Below are positions 13,530 through 27,900 of a stretch of DNA of 64,000 nucleotides, piece by piece. The notes beneath the pieces are model-generated. The model saw only the letters and a program-made list of their open reading frames with translations, did not search any database and was not told the DNA's origin. Source of the DNA: Gymnogyps californianus (lineage: Eukaryota > Chordata > Aves > Accipitriformes > Cathartidae); contig NC_059480.1 of assembly GCF_018139145.2 (NCBI RefSeq), positions 11,346,428-11,410,427 on the forward strand, in the 5' to 3' direction. Numbering within the stretch: the stretch's first letter is position 1; each line of letters starts with the position of its first letter. The translations under genes and the position numbers were made by a program.

Positions 13530-13585
13530 GAACCATAGCATAGTGGCTAAGGCAGCCAGCTGAATTATTCAGTTTCAATAAATTT
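13530..13585 (+). mobile_element. Possible MIR-like tRNA-derived SINE fragment
   Basis: The motif TAGCATAGTGG at 13536-13546 matches a pol III A box, and the wider match (ATAGCATAGTGGCTAAGG) resembles the 5' end of the MIR consensus. A weak B-box-like GTTTCAATAAA follows at 13572-13582, closer than in an intact tRNA head. The rest of the SINE is not recognisable. Too short to be certain. Confidence 0.35.
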
Positions 13586-16573
13586 GGTATCTATTTCTAG
13601 ATCTCTTATAAGGGAAATCCTGTTTTTCTATGGATACATTTTCTGCTATTCACATGTATTTACAAATTTACTTTTGAACATGTTTGTCAATTCATATTTG
13701 GGTAATAGCAATTGTCACTTATATTGCTTGATAGCCTCTTGCTGGGAGAATTCATGGAACTTTTAAGCAGCAGGTTAATGAAAGCTGAAAAGGTGATAGT
13801 GAGCAGTTCATTTCTAGTCTGAATGATATGGTGGCATTCCTGCTAAAATGTGGGCATTTTTTTTTCCCCCACTTAATATTCCTCTTGAAGAAATCCTACC
13901 TTAATGCAATAGCTGCATAAAACGAGGACTTTATCCAGGAGAAAAAATTGTGGTTCTATTTTCATCCCATGAAGCTAACTCTTCATGTCTCCAGTCATGG
14001 GATACTTCTGAGCCACTTGGCAACAAATCCATTTTTCAGAGAATCTTCTATTGCTGGTGTTTCTGAGCAGCTGTGTGTTGGCTGCAAAGTATGTGTGTGT
14101 ATACTCCTCTTTACAACCAACATACAGTTTTGCTTAAGCAATGAGGCACTTGTCTGCTTTGTATTTTAACACTGCTGGCAGCCTACAAAATGTTTATTCT
14201 GTATGTTCCTATGCATCTGCTTGGAGGGATATGTAATACCTCATAAGTACTGCTGTTGCCTCATAGTAACAGATTTCTGTTAGTCTTTGAAGTTCTTAGT
14301 TTCACTTTTCATCATTTTTTTCTTTAAACCTTACAGCAGAATAGATCTGAAATCCATTTGATTGAATTTTACATTGCAGCTGATTACACTAATATTTTTG
14401 CCACTCTTGCATATTCTCAACTGGCATCAGTGACATTTCAGCCTGTTCTATCTAGTTACTTTTCCATTGCAAATACTTAAAATCTCTTAAAGACTAAAGG
14501 TTTTGTTTGTTTGTATGTCAGAACTCAGTGATGACTTTGTTCTGCTTTGTTTTATTTTTCTGTTTTAATTTGGAGATATGGACAAGAGATGGCTTTACTA
14601 TACCTTAAGATGTGAAGTCTTTTATCAATGGTGGTAGCTTATACTTTTTATGCTACATGCGTAGCTTTAGTATGCACGAGGACTCTTTCTGCCCAATGGG
14701 AGAACTAAAATTCAGCTTCTTTGGAGTATTTGAAAGCTGTTTTGGTATTTATGGTTTGGTTTTAGTTTTTTTTTCTCCTAACTGTGTGTGAACCAATAAA
14801 AACAACCAGTTGAGTTTGTCAGTGTCAATTCCAGGACAAAGGTGTTCCATGTATGATGAATCTGTGCAGTTACTGTCACCTAATGAATTCAAATGTACAG
14901 CATTTACAGAGAATTTCAAGCAGCACTATCTCTAATTGCCTTGTTAATCTTACAAAATTATGTCCTTTTCTAACTTTTGTTTAGAGTCAGCATAAAAATA
15001 TTCTTCCTGCTGAAATAACTTCATAGGTAAAGTTCAAGCGAGCAATTAGTGATTGCATCTGGTTTTGAGTTATTTTCCCAGTTTGTGGTAGTTCAGTTAA
15101 TAACTTTTTGAAATCCTGAAGTATATCATCAGGCAGCTGTAGGTCTGTTTCCCGAATCTACTGCAATGTTCAAAGTGGTCGCCTTTCTGGGACCATCTGC
15201 TTCTCTTCTCCAAAGACTGTAAAATCCTTGGCAACCCCTTGAATGAACCTCATGCTTCCTAACATGGAAGAGTGCAGAGTGAACACACAAACAGAAAAAT
15301 TATGGGAAGAGTAACTCTGATATTAAAGCTGGTTTGCATTCAATGACCATTGCAAGAATAAATTTTATGCCTGAAAGCACCTTAGTGAAGCATTGTGTAC
15401 GTTTATCAGCAGAGCACATAAAAATCCATTCCAGGAATACCAGCAAACTTGTTAAAATTGGCATGCCATTATCAAGTATCTGTCATAATCCTGATTCTTT
15501 CACTCAACAGAGACATAAAATACCTAAACAGCATTGAGTCTACATGATTCTTAAATTATTCCATGAACAGATTTAGGGAATCATTCAAAAGCTTTCTTTT
15601 TCTTCTAGCATCACTGTGCTAATAACTCTTGGATGTAAGTCCTCTTGTTGCATGCTATTTGCCTTAATGCTGAAGCTTTCCCTAGATGTTGGCTACCTAC
15701 TGGTATTATCAATCATAACTTTCTGGATTTATATATTTTTTTGAAGTTATGAGTATGATAAATTAAAACCATATTTGAATATACTAACATAAACTTACAA
15801 AATAGTGGTGAGAAACCCCAGTCCTGGTTAAAACAAATTCGATAGCTATTAAAGCCTTTGAAACTTGCAAGCACACAAAAAAAGTAAATGTTTGGAATCT
15901 AAGGATTTTCACTGCACACTACAGTTTTAGTAAGAGTTTCAAATCAGGGAGTTAACTGTGTCCTGTCTGTTTAACTGAAGTATTTAAAGTACTCAGGTTA
16001 CCCAGGTTTCTTCCTCTGTGTTCCAGAAAGCTGATGAGCAGCTGTTTTCACTGAGATGGTCAGCTATCCACAGAAGCTGTGTCTATACAAATAGATTTAC
16101 TCAACATTTTTCTGGTTCTAAAAATATGCTGTCGTTTCTATTGCCATCTTCAATTTTGCTAGGAAAAATGAGCTTTAAAATGAGCCTTTTTTTTTTTTCC
16201 TAGAGATTATCAAACATTAGCTATGCACTCACTGAGTTGCGCAAATAGCGTTTCTTCCATCTCTGGGAAGTAACCCTTTCTGAAAACTGTTCCTGTACTG
16301 CATTTGTTATTCTTAGGAATTCAGCTAACTTGAGATCCTTGAATCATATAATTTTATCCTTTTGATTTGTTATTTCTTGTCTAAATCCACCATGAACACA
16401 TGGAAGAATAAAGAACACATTCCTGGTTTGTTTGACCTATTATAAATCCATGCTGATGACTATTCCATGCCAGCATGTCCTTTTACCTGTGCTGAGTCTG
16501 TGAAACATGAGGGTAGGGTGGGTATTTGCAGCTTCAACATCAAATATTTGACTGAGATACTAAGTGCTAGGCT

Positions 16574-16780
16574 GTCGTGGTTTAACCTAAGTTGCAGAAA
16601 TCAGTTTTACCAAACACAGCTGTGATGTGTCACTCTCCCCTCACCATTTACCTAAATTGTTTGCTCTATGGAGTTGTTAGAAAATGCAAATGTACCCAAG
16701 GGGATGCTTCCTCCTTCTTGGGGACTTCTCTAAGTTGTCACAAGATTTTTTTATTTTTTTTTTTTTAATCCTCTATCTTA
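16574..16780 (-). mobile_element. Possible truncated or divergent LTR edge
   Basis: The segment begins TGTCGTGGTTTAACC, identical to the first 15 bases of the plus-strand edge of copy A at 10410, that is the 3' terminus of a minus-strand LTR. The following bases do not align with copy A. A minus-strand AATAAA within the T-rich tract near 16746-16767 could be its poly(A) signal. I found no second terminus and no target duplication, so the right boundary is arbitrary. It may be another ERV subfamily or a small fragment. Confidence 0.35.
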
Positions 16781-19323
16781 AGAAGTGTTCACTGTACCTT
16801 CATCTTATCAGCCATGAAGGTTTCACAGACTGGAGATGACAGCACTAGCATTTGCCATGCTTTTTCCAGTCATCTCCCTTCTACTTGTTATTACTTCGGC
16901 AGCCCAGGGGGGATTACATAAGAGTGTTCATTTTCCTTTGGGAGAGAAGAAACTGGTTAAAATACCAACCCTTGCAGGTTGAGCTCCCTGTGTTTTGAAT
17001 CACATTCTTTGTTTAACAACAAAGAACCTGGAATTATTGTAAAGGAGACTATGCCCTTTTTTTTGCCCACTCACCAGATAGGAGAAAGACCAAGAACTAT
17101 ATATATTTTGATCCCTTGAACGTTCTCTGTGAATTGATATCCTATTTCAAGAGATAGGGGAGTTTTCCACTTTAGGTTGCAAACATGCAATTGCATTCAT
17201 GAAAATGAATGCCCATATACAGATGCAGGTCCTCTGAAATCAGCCCACTCTGATGAAGGACACATATTTCCATTACAGAATAGGCAGTGTGAGAGCTTTG
17301 GGAAGGAAATGTGACTTGGAACAAAGGATTTTTTTTTTCCCAGTCTCATTTCAGATCTGACATAACTTTGCTGCTTTCAAAAATAGGCTTACTCATTTCT
17401 TTGATTTGTCTGTATTCTTCAGTCTCTAGACCTTGTTTGTGGTTCCTTATGCAAAATTCAACACAGTTGCTAAATTTGTGGCCCTTATGTTTGCATTTCA
17501 TTTTCGATCAAATACTTTTTTTGTATCAGTCTTATAAAATATTCTCAAAGGGCAGAATTAATATTTCATTAGTATATTCAACTACAGCTAACATTACTGA
17601 TCAGGAAAGTCTTTTTTGATATGTGTAATTGTGGTCGTTGTGGTTTTTATCCAAAACCTGTTGAGTAGAAAACGCCCAAGGACTTCAGCAGTCTTCCACT
17701 CAGACTTTTATGTGAACGTTTCTATGTGTATCTGACAATCAAGCCTCTTTTAGCCTGTAATGTCTCTCTCTCATGGAAGATTAGAGTACATACACTTTTA
17801 GGGAGAAAGAGAAGGTTAGGTTAAGGAAAAAAATAAGACTGAACCCTTGCTGATTATATATGATATTTGCAATGAAACAAACAAACAAAAAACCAGCACT
17901 AGTTATCTTCCTCCACATACTGTTAGATTTAAAATAGTATCACCTAGATAGTTTTGTAATTTTGACAGAGAAAGAGCAATTGCCAATTTCTGCCAAAATG
18001 CATTTATTTGAAAATTAGGATTTTTTTCAATCTTCTCCTATAACATTCATATTCATTCATGACTGATATGAAAATTAACTAAGACATATGTTAAAACATG
18101 CATTAACCAGCTGTGCTATAGGTTACGTTTCTCTACAGAAAATTCAAATTCTCTTTGAAAATTAGTGTGATTAGCTAGGCTAGCTGGTTGGGCAGTTCTA
18201 AGGACAAAGTGATCTTTTTTTGTCTCCAAAATCTAATGTAGATAATGGGGAGCATAGGGATGATGGCTGAATGGACAGAAGGTGTGAGAAGGCAGATAAG
18301 GTAGAAAGGTAGCTGTTGATAAGCAAAACCAAATAGACCCTTGCTTAGGTAAAAGTGGTCTAAACTTTCATGGGCGTAGAGAAACAGAAGACAGTTCATG
18401 TGAACAAAGCAGTTGGACTTCAGAAAAGTATGTACTGAGTAGTGTAACAAGGGATGAAGGAAGTCAAGCCAAAAGTGACTTGACCTCAAAAGGTGCAGTT
18501 GCCTCAATATTTATTAATATTTTTCAGGCTTATGGTACTCTTTTTCCTAGTGATTAAAAAAAATAATCTTACATTTGTCTGCTGGATATTGAAAATCTTC
18601 CAGCTGTGGACACACTCCAGGCTCAGCAGGGATGGCTCTGGTTAGCTGATGGTTGAAAAATCTTATGATGATGAAGTTTTTTCAATTCCGTAGATTTCTG
18701 ATGTCTTGATAGGGCATATTTTTGACACTTAAATATTCATTGTTATTAGAGATGTTATTGACTTCCAGTGATAACATGGCGGGCTGCTTCAGAATATGCC
18801 TTTTCACTATGGTCTTTCCTAAAGGAAGCCCCCTGTCTCTTACTGCAGAAATCTTTCCATGAAGTAAATTAGCACTGGCTAGACAAGTGTATCCTGCAAG
18901 TAAATATCTATTTCTACCTTGAGTCCTGTTGACTTCAGAACATCAGCCTGGGCAGCAGGGTTAGATCCTTGAAGAATGAATTTGTTTCATCTTTTAAGTT
19001 CAAATCTTCTCATTCTTTCAACCAAAAATCTCTTCAGTTTAAGCTGTGCTGGCATAGCTTTTGATGCAAAGAATCTTAGGAAATCTGGATGTCAAAAGGA
19101 AAAGCAAAACAAAACGTAACATAAAAATACAGTAATGATTGTTGATCCACATTTTCAAATCTTCTGCATTTTGCTGTTTTTAAAAATCCCAACCAAAGGC
19201 AACACTTAAGACTTTCTGAAGAACTTTCCCTACCAATAGTTCCCGAGTTTGCCTTTACCTGGCTAACAGGTATTAGTGGCGCCCAAAGATTCCTTGAGTG
19301 TAAAGAAAGAAAATACCAACTTT

Positions 19324-19339
19324 AAAAAAAAAAAAAAAA
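19324..19339. repeat. Poly-A tract
   Basis: Sixteen consecutive A inside otherwise A-rich sequence. No retroposed gene was recognised upstream. Confidence 0.9.
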
Positions 19340-22300
19340 GCAGCCTTTATCACAAAAGCCAAACTCCCACTCAGAAGCAGATGGATAATTTTAAGGAAAA
19401 TACCAAAACAGGAATCAGTGTCTCTGAGCTAGAATCTCTACACAAACAAAAAAAAGATAGTTCCTCTCTTGGGGATTTTCCTATTAAAGACACTGGCAGT
19501 TTGTCTCCCAGTGAATACATTAGCCCTTGTGTTCTTGTGCCTACCATTTAAAAGCTTTCTTATTTTGTGTGCAATGAAGCTTGTGTCAGTACAGCCTATA
19601 ATGCATCCTGCCATGACTGTGCATGAATGGGAGCAGAGTCAAATACACTGTTTCCCCATATCAGCAAACAATCCAGGCTAATCTTGGTGACTCATTCGTT
19701 GAGATATACCAGGTAGTCTCAGTGATGGAAAGTTTTAATTATACTGAAATGGATTAAATCAAGCTCTGGAGAAGCTCCTCTGATCCTAGAATAGCAGCTG
19801 AACTGCATGAAGGGCTTTGGTTGAATAGGTCTCGTCTCTGTCTTTAAAGCCACAGCGACCTGGTTGTGAACACCTCGTGCCTGATGGCAAATGCTGTCTT
19901 TCCATGACTGTATGGTTTCATGTATTCACCATGGACTGTCTTAGCTCCACTAGCCTCAGGGTATTTGAAGCCTCTAGCTCATGTACTCAAGAAACAGCTT
20001 CCAAGATTGTCCCATAAGGATCTTCTTTAAGGTTTTATGTATCTTCTTTGGCCCAGTTCACACATGCTGCTGCTGAAAGAGGGATACTAGATTTATCTGA
20101 ACTATGGGTCTGGCCAGGATGGAAGGAGGCGCTACTGTGTGTCATATGGTAGTTTTCTCTAAGGGAGGAAGCTGTTTGTCTTCTATTTGTGTTCAAACTG
20201 TATTTTATAATGTGCTGTATATACTCAGGTGTATTTCTGAGGGCTTTCTCCCCGCTAGCTATGGTGGGTGTTTTTCCATGTTAGAAAAGATCTCCACAGA
20301 ACTGAGACTCTGGAGCATTCTAAGCATGAATTAATGAGCAACTATTAATTTTCTAGAGAGGCTCTTCCTCTGGCATTATCCTTTCATTTGGTGGACTGTC
20401 CGTCTAACTGATTATGGCCCCATTCCCCTTAATTATGTGCAATCGTTCTAGAAAATCTGTTAGAGAAGAGGCACTATCATTGGGAAATACTTGAAGATTT
20501 TATTTAGTACAGTCAAAAGTGTCAAAACAGCTAATTGAATGCTTTCATTTCCATGACTAATGAAAGATTAAGTTACTGCAGAAATATGTCTCAGCATTCT
20601 ACAAATTGTAACTAAAAATAACCACCTTGTTAAATTTAAAGATAGTTAAATGTTAGCGCAGGAAGTGTCTCACTGCAGAGAGCTTTGCAAATGCTTGAGG
20701 AGAGCACCACCACTGTACATTTTGGTATCTTAAACCATATAGACTGCTTCTAGGTAAATTCCTCAGAGCTGGGACCAGAGCCTGTTTGTCTGCAGGTGTC
20801 CAAGTGGGTTTTCTGTAGGAACAAAGAACCAGTTAGGCATTAGGAGGTTTTATCCAAGAAGAACAATTCAGTGCATGTCAGCTAGTAGTGAGTGTTGTTT
20901 AAGAGGTAGCATGCTCCTCTGCTGCTCTACATTTACTTGTCCCTAATATTTCTTTCTCAGGGCCCACAGAGTTCAATATAACCCAAACCAGAAAATGGAT
21001 GTTGTAGGCATTCTTCAGAGGAATTGTGCGCTACTTACAAATCTATGGCTGCAGTAGCAGCTGTGTAAGCATAGGAAAAAAAAAATATATCAGTCTTTCT
21101 TACAAGTCAGCTCAATTCATTCATCCTATCTGGAAATCTACCCCCTTACTATTACTGTTAAATCTCATCACCTTACCCCAATCCGCTGCTCAGCGCAGAA
21201 GACAGCTGAGAATCCACTGCTCTCTCAGAAGACAAGTTCAGTCTTCTTCAATTTGCCAACTCTCACTTTTCCTTTGTTCCCTTCCCTCTCTCCTGTCTGT
21301 GATGCCCCAAACTTGTAAACCATATTTGTTTCTTTCCTAAAAACGTATGTTTTCCTAAAAACATATCTCTACCATCTTTTTTCCTACAGAAGTGTCTCCT
21401 GATAAGATACTGAAGAGTCTTAATTTTTGTATCAGACTGAGCTCACATGAACCATGAAGGGTGTATCATTCTTGTTTGTATGGGAAAAACTGAAGTAGAT
21501 TGTAATGTTCTTTGGCTAAATCCAAGTTTCATGAGAATGAGTGGTTGTCTTGGGAGGCAGAAGATGGTTTAGATTTCCAGAGGGAGAATGGAGCTGGAGT
21601 AGTTAGGGCTATGTGTACCCTCTCCATACTGACAGAAAACACGTAATTCATGCAAATGTTGTATAAATACAGTGGAAATTTTAAGCTTTTCAAAGAAATG
21701 TGCCCGTACATGTAAATCAAATAGAAAATCTATGGCATAAGCCTATTTTCTATGCTTAGCTGCTGCCTTAGTCTGTGATCCTAAGCCCACTCTGAATAGA
21801 GCCAATTCCCATGGCAAGATGAAATTTGGTAAGCTGTTTATTCACTGTTGGCATCATTTTAGCTGCCTCTTGGAAAGTCACATTCTGATAATCAAGACAT
21901 AGGCATAGATTTTAAGTGGAATTCCATTGTTTTCAGTGGTCTTTTAATGAAGGCCATTGTGAGACGAAGGCTTTGGTGACATGGAAGATATTAAAAAAAG
22001 GGTCAGAAGTGGAGATAAGAAGGGAAATCTTCTCCATTCCCAATCTACACAACTTTTCCTGTCTTACAAAACGTAGAGATTCCTGATAGATTTCCTTTGT
22101 ATTTCCTTTGCACTGTTCTTCCTTAGGAAGATAAAGAGTAAAAAGTTTGAAAATTATTTTCTAAAAGTAGCTATTTTAGCTACTGCTTGTTTGCAATAAG
22201 TGTACAAGCTTAGTTTCTATTTCTCAGTTACCATTTACTTAATTGTTCTTAATTTTCACCCAAGTGGTTTGTTTAGCTGTCGTGGGATTGTATGCCAAAC

Positions 22301-23042
22301 ACTTTTAATTGTTTTGTCTTAACAAATATGTTTGGGTTTTTTTTCCCAGAAGTCACCACTAATTTTAGATCTGTGTTTGATTCCTTTTTACTTGTCATTC
22401 TGTGTCTAATTTAGTTGCCTCCCGGCTCAGATGTGACATTTCTGGAATTATGTTAATATATACTGATTTTCTCAAATCCACCCACGGACAGTTTTGCTTC
22501 CTCTGCTTGAAGGACAAAAATGCCTTCAGATCTGCTGATCTGGCAGAATTGAACTCAGATCAGCAAGCAGTTTGGGACCATGTTATTGGGGCTCCACCTT
22601 ACGGCAGATCAGAGCAGAATGGGAATGGCATAACCACCAGGTTACAAGTTAGGGAGAAGAAGTAAGATTGATAGTTGATATGAGGAAACAATAGATTTTT
22701 TTAATAATCATATTGTCTACTTTTGTAAGGATATGAGTGCAATGCATTTACTCTTGTAAATACAACACTCAGAGAAGAATATGGGAACTTAAATCTTTTT
22801 AACCTCTCATGGAGTGAGGTATTCACCATACCTTATTCTAAAATTCCTTCCTCTTTCTTGGAAGAGGTCTTATTTACCAGAGTGGATTATTATAAAACAG
22901 TATAAAGTATTTGTTGCTGAGTAGGAAGTAACTTTAAATTTAATTTCTGTTTAAAACTCCAAGTTGACATAATCTCTAAGAACAGATTGGTAGGAATCTC
23001 TTGAGGGGACTGCTTTAATTTTTGAGTAGAAATCAGAGGCAC

Positions 23043-23070
23043 TGTGTGTGTGTGTGTTATATATATATTT
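23043..23070. repeat. TG/TA compound microsatellite
   Basis: About seven TG units run directly into about six TA units. Alternating purine-pyrimidine sequence of this kind can adopt Z-form or cruciform structure and is usually length-polymorphic. Confidence 0.9.
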
Positions 23071-24834
23071 CCAAAAAACCCAGGTTACTTCCTGAATTTA
23101 ACTGAGCTTTGGGTTTTGGTTTGATGGGTTTTAAAGATTTAATATATCAAAGTTTTCAATGTTTGCTGTAAGTAAATAATAATATTTAGGTCACAGATAA
23201 TAGAGGAGGGCCGTTAGGCTGTCCTAAAAGCTGGAAGACTTCCTGTTACAATGACAGCAGACCCACTGGCACTAGCTTCAATGCATTCCTTGTACGACAG
23301 CTGATGACAGGAAAGCCTGAGAATGAGAAGCATCCTGCATTTCCAGGCTGTTTACATCTCTTGCCTGTGGTTTTCTGTATTTCAGCTAACACAGAGTTTA
23401 TAAGGTGCTCCTGAAAATTAGATTAATTTTTAATTCAAGAAGAAAATGCGTGTGAAATTCATGAGCTGACTTTGGGCCAAATTTTGCTTAAACTTAGTTG
23501 TGTGGCAGATAAGCTTGCAAAAATCTGTAATATTTTCAATAGTCAGCGATAAATTTTGCCCTTCATAATCTCACTTGGACCAGTAGCCATCAGTGTGGCA
23601 AATTCTCCACATAGCTATACCCAAAGGTAGAAACTAGATTTGTGTATTTACTTGAAAGAAGCAGTAGTAAACAATTTTGCTTTTGCAGAATGCAATTTTG
23701 CTTGCTGCCCTAAGGTCCACACAAAATAAGAGTATTTCTAATAATGCCCTTTTAACAGCATCTTACATAATAATGATTTATTTGGCCTGAACGTCACTGT
23801 GCAGACAACTAACAAAAAACATCCCTTTTAAAAATAATTTGTACTCTGTGAGAGATAGGAATGAGGCCCTGAATATTGCATTAGACATTTAAATGAAGAA
23901 TAACGAACAAGGATATTCCAAAACATAATAGTGATGGTAGCTGGATATTTTTTGCATCATTACTTCCATGCTGGGTTCTTACTGAAGCTAATTCTCTGAG
24001 CTTTTTGAGATTTTCAGGCAATTATCATTATTGTTAATATCTGTAACTTCTTATGGGCTCAAAAGGTCTGTTTCTCCCTTCTTCACCTACGCCAGCTCTA
24101 GCCAGCCATACAGTAACCAAAACCACAGTGTGAGTAGCCCAAGGTTGCAAGGGGCTTTGCAGTATTCCTGAAAGCTGTGTGCCAAGGATACAGATCTAAG
24201 AATAAAGCCATCAAACAAATGGATAATGGCATAGAAAACCATAGTTCCTTCTTGAAACATTGACAATTTTTTATTTTCTTGCACTTCATTCATGCAGTTT
24301 TGTTCTACTTCTTTAATTGAGAATCATTTCTAGAAGATAGATTTCCCTAGGGTTTTTGTAAAGAGTATGAACGAGATTAAACTCCTCTCACATTCTGAGG
24401 TTAAATATAAACAAGTTAATGAAAATTGGTTTAAAAAGTTGATGGTTGAATTCTGTCTTCAGATTTCTGAATGAGGCTCTTGGGACCCTCTGTGAGAGTG
24501 GTACAAATGTGACACTGCTCAGAAATGGTTTTATCTTTTCTGTGCATGTTCTATGAGCATCTGCCTGACTTTGAGCACTTCATAGTGAAGTACAGGACAA
24601 CATTTGGTTCAAGTGAAAGGGGCTAATAACACAGTATCACCAGCTCCATCTGAAAACTAATAATGAATTTTATTGTTTTGCTTAAAGCTTTCGTTTCATT
24701 TTTACTAGCTATTAATATCTTTCTTCTATTGTCATCTTGATATAGTAGTATCTAAGTATGATATCCGCTGAAAAATGATCATCTGTTGCCAACTATAATT
24801 ACTTACTATAACGTAGGTAGCTTTCAGACTCACT

Positions 24835-24851
24835 CCCCCCCCCCTTTTTTT
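24835..24851. repeat. Poly-C/poly-T tract
   Basis: Ten C followed by seven T. A simple homopolymer pair a little upstream of the CR1 remnant. Confidence 0.85.
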
Positions 24852-24914
24852 ATTTAATTCTATTAAATGAATTAAAAGAAGTTGCTCAAAGACACTGTAA
24901 ATTGCTGTAATCTG

Positions 24915-24993
24915 CTCTATATTGGCCCCACTTTGAGCAGTAGGTCAGTCCAGGAGACCTCTGACCTATATTGTGCTATGGTTCTGTGATTTC
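24915..24993 (+). mobile_element. 3'-terminal CR1 remnant
   Basis: The stretch containing CAGTAGGTCAGTCCAGGAGA, then CCTCTGACCTATATTGTGCTATGG and ending TTCTGTGATTT follows the pattern of the CR1 3' untranslated tail: GGTTGGACTAGATGACCTCCAGAGGTCC-type sequence, then short ATTCTATG-type terminal repeats. It is heavily diverged, so it is an old copy. Only the last roughly 80 bp remain, consistent with the usual 5' truncation of CR1. Confidence 0.7.
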
Positions 24994-27900
24994 AAGTTAA
25001 CCGATGTTCCTAATATCCCATTTTACAATGCAAATAATTAAATTATGCTTGATTTAGTTTACTATGATCTGTTAGTTTGCTACACTCTGGTAAAAACCCA
25101 CCACATGCTAATATGAGGCTCGATCCAGCCTTGAAAAGTCCACAAGAACAGGTGCTATATAATATTAATTTTTATTTTTTTATGATATAATTTAGAAAAG
25201 AGAGGTCAGCAGTCAAACTACTTCTGTAACCCAATATGGGGCAGAAAAACAATTACACAATGAAAGGTTTCCACTAATAATAGTTCAAACCAGAAACAGC
25301 TGTACCTAATCTCTTGCTTACCCTCCAATTTGCTGTTTGCACAGATCAGGCATGCCATTTATTTAGTGCTTAGAGTAAATGGAAAAGATTTCGGTAAATC
25401 TAGTCCGGACTAATGCTTGTGCTTTGTCTATTAGAGGAGCTCTCCTGTGTGTTCTAAATTGGAATAACTTTTTATTGAAATGATTCTGCATGAGATTCTC
25501 CGAGAGTGAGGAAAGACCAGTTTAGCTGTTGTTTTAATGCTGATCCTGATAATATAGTTTATCATGTGTACTGTGAATGACGTTTTGTGCATATGTAACC
25601 AGTGAAATGGTATAGGCCTAAGGCAGTACAAAATTTCCCATCATCATCTATGGCTTGCACTTAGGCTGAACTATGTATTTTAATAGTTGCAAATTCCTAA
25701 GGAAATAGAGATGCAAATTTTAAGATGTTTTTCTAGTGTTTTATGTCAACTATAAACTCTGGGTGTGAATGCCTGCTAACGTTCAGCTTGTCAGCGTATA
25801 TTTCAGAAATCTGGTGAATGAATTCACTTCTGACTCAAAAGGCTGTCGGAACACAAAACTCAAATATTTTTTTTCTGCATCTGTAGTATTGTGCAGAGTT
25901 TTCCTGGGTGCTTGGGTTTTGCATTACATGATCTGTTTGAAGAAAGGCCTTGACTTTCAAAACACTGCGCAGTTTAATGCTTTGGGGACTCTGCCTGACT
26001 TCTGTGGAGTTCCTGCTAAGCACCTACTCAGATTGTGAGTCGGTGCTTTTAAATGGGAATATCTCAGATGTGAAATCCAGCTCTCTATTCATGAAATTGA
26101 ATAGTTGGCCTAGTTTTCACTATTGCTGTGCAACTTCATTGTTTTTGGAGGATAAGAGTCCTTAATTCAACAGAAGCTATTACGTATCTCAAAGTTGCAT
26201 CCAGATTTGAAAAATTTCTCATGGAAAGGTGTGCCTTGAGAAGCTTACTTCTTCGTTGCCTTTAGGTAGAAGCAAGCAAATAAAATGATGTTTAATATGT
26301 AGTCTTCTGGACTATGTATGATCAAGCCCATTGTGGGAATGTTAAATCAAGGAGGGCCTGCAAATGACTGGGCATTCATTAGGAAGTGCTGGTACTCATC
26401 CATCCTGTTGCTGAAGTGCTGAAGCATGTAGTCTACTGGAGCTGGGTCCTGGGACTGAGAGAGGTATCCCAAAAGCCTGGAAACTGCTGGCCAAATTGTA
26501 CTGCAGGCAATTCAGAAAGCTTTGCAGATGATAGGGGTATTATATTTGCAGGAGACCAGTGCAGAATATCTGTTTTACTTTTCTTTCTTTTCTAATGAAA
26601 TAATCCTGTGACAAAATGCATGTTGTAGCTGTGTCTGCCTATGGAAATACTATGTATGTGGCTTGGTTTGCTTACCTGGCAATCTTTTTCTTCTATAAAT
26701 GGAGATAGTTTCAGTTTGAAAGCCTTTTTTTTACATTAACATACAAAACCAACATCAACTGAGGAAGTGTAATCTTCATGGAAGTCCTGTATACATCTTT
26801 TCAGAATGGTAGCTTCTCTTAAAATACAGAAGCAGATGTCATTTTTTTAAAAGGCGGTGTATATGGCAGAAATCAGAGTAGATTCATATCCAGATGTATA
26901 GATATAGTTTACTTAATAATTTCCTCATCATCTTATTCCAGGATATTGATGTAACTTGAGAAATAGCAGAACTGTAATCTTCACTAGTGTTATTACATGG
27001 TGTTTTCCTGGAATAAACTGTCTGTTTACCATCAGGTTCTTCTTATTTGTCCTGCAATACTATTCTTTTGCTTTGAGGTTGATTCAATGTTTTTCTTGGG
27101 ATTTGAATATAAAATATTCTTCTGGAATGGAAAAATGAGGATATAGCACATAGGTATAAGAAAGACCAAAGCTTTAATGCATTTTCTTAACACTTTCATT
27201 TGACGCGAGGAAAATAGCACAGTGCAAGTTGTTTAATGTTTTCTCTGTTTTTTTCCCCTCAAGGTTAGAGTCATCCCTCATACAGGAGTTGAGGTTCACT
27301 TAACTATCTGAAATTTGAAAGTACCCCAGAAGTTCTGCAGTAAAATACAAGCATTAATTCATATTACCTAAAGTAATAAAAATGAGAGAAATAAGATGAG
27401 ACGTAGCTGTCAAGAGACTGGAATTTGTGTCTCTTGTGACTTTTGGTTGTTATTTTCGGCAGTCTCCCTTGTCTTGTTTTCCTGCTGCTTCTGAGTCAAT
27501 AGGGATTTGCACCTGCTATTGAAAGGGCATATTTATATCTTTCAGTCTCAGCTGACTACAGAGGCTGTGACACCTTTGTCACCTACCTAATGGAGCAACC
27601 GCCTTTCCAGTTTGCATTCAGTTCTTGGTACAGAGAGGTACTGTTTGATCTCGCCACTCAAATGCATGTGGTGCTTTTTAACAGTCATGCATTGCGGGTA
27701 CAAATGTGCTGCTCACTGAGAACATAATGAGCACCGTAGGAGGTGAGAGTGACTTTATTTCCATTCTCTTTTTCCTGTCATTCATTTTTTTGTGACTCTA
27801 ATGTTAGACCAGTGGCAGCTAGGCCATTTTTAAACCCTTGTTTCTCCCAAGGTTAATTGGGTTATCCAATGTCTGCACAGAAGGTTAAAAGTAAACTCAG

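Larger units (their letters stand above)
10992..24914. other. Unique sequence with a few small repeats, no gene recognised
   Basis: Short open frames only (up to about 110 codons), none with a known domain. Within it are a hairpin at 11693-11755, a MIR-like scrap at 13530-13585, a possible LTR edge at 16574, an A16 tract at 19324-19339, a near-perfect 17-bp tandem duplication around 21332-21366 (TTTCCTAAAAACRTATS) and a TG/TA microsatellite at 23043-23070. Everything else looks like ordinary AT-rich non-coding sequence. Confidence 0.55.

Noticed and set aside
26625..26715. Possible MIR 3' half (TAGCTGTGT, then TTCTATAAATGGAGATAGT)
   Set aside because: Two short suggestive matches with poor sequence between; below what I can support.
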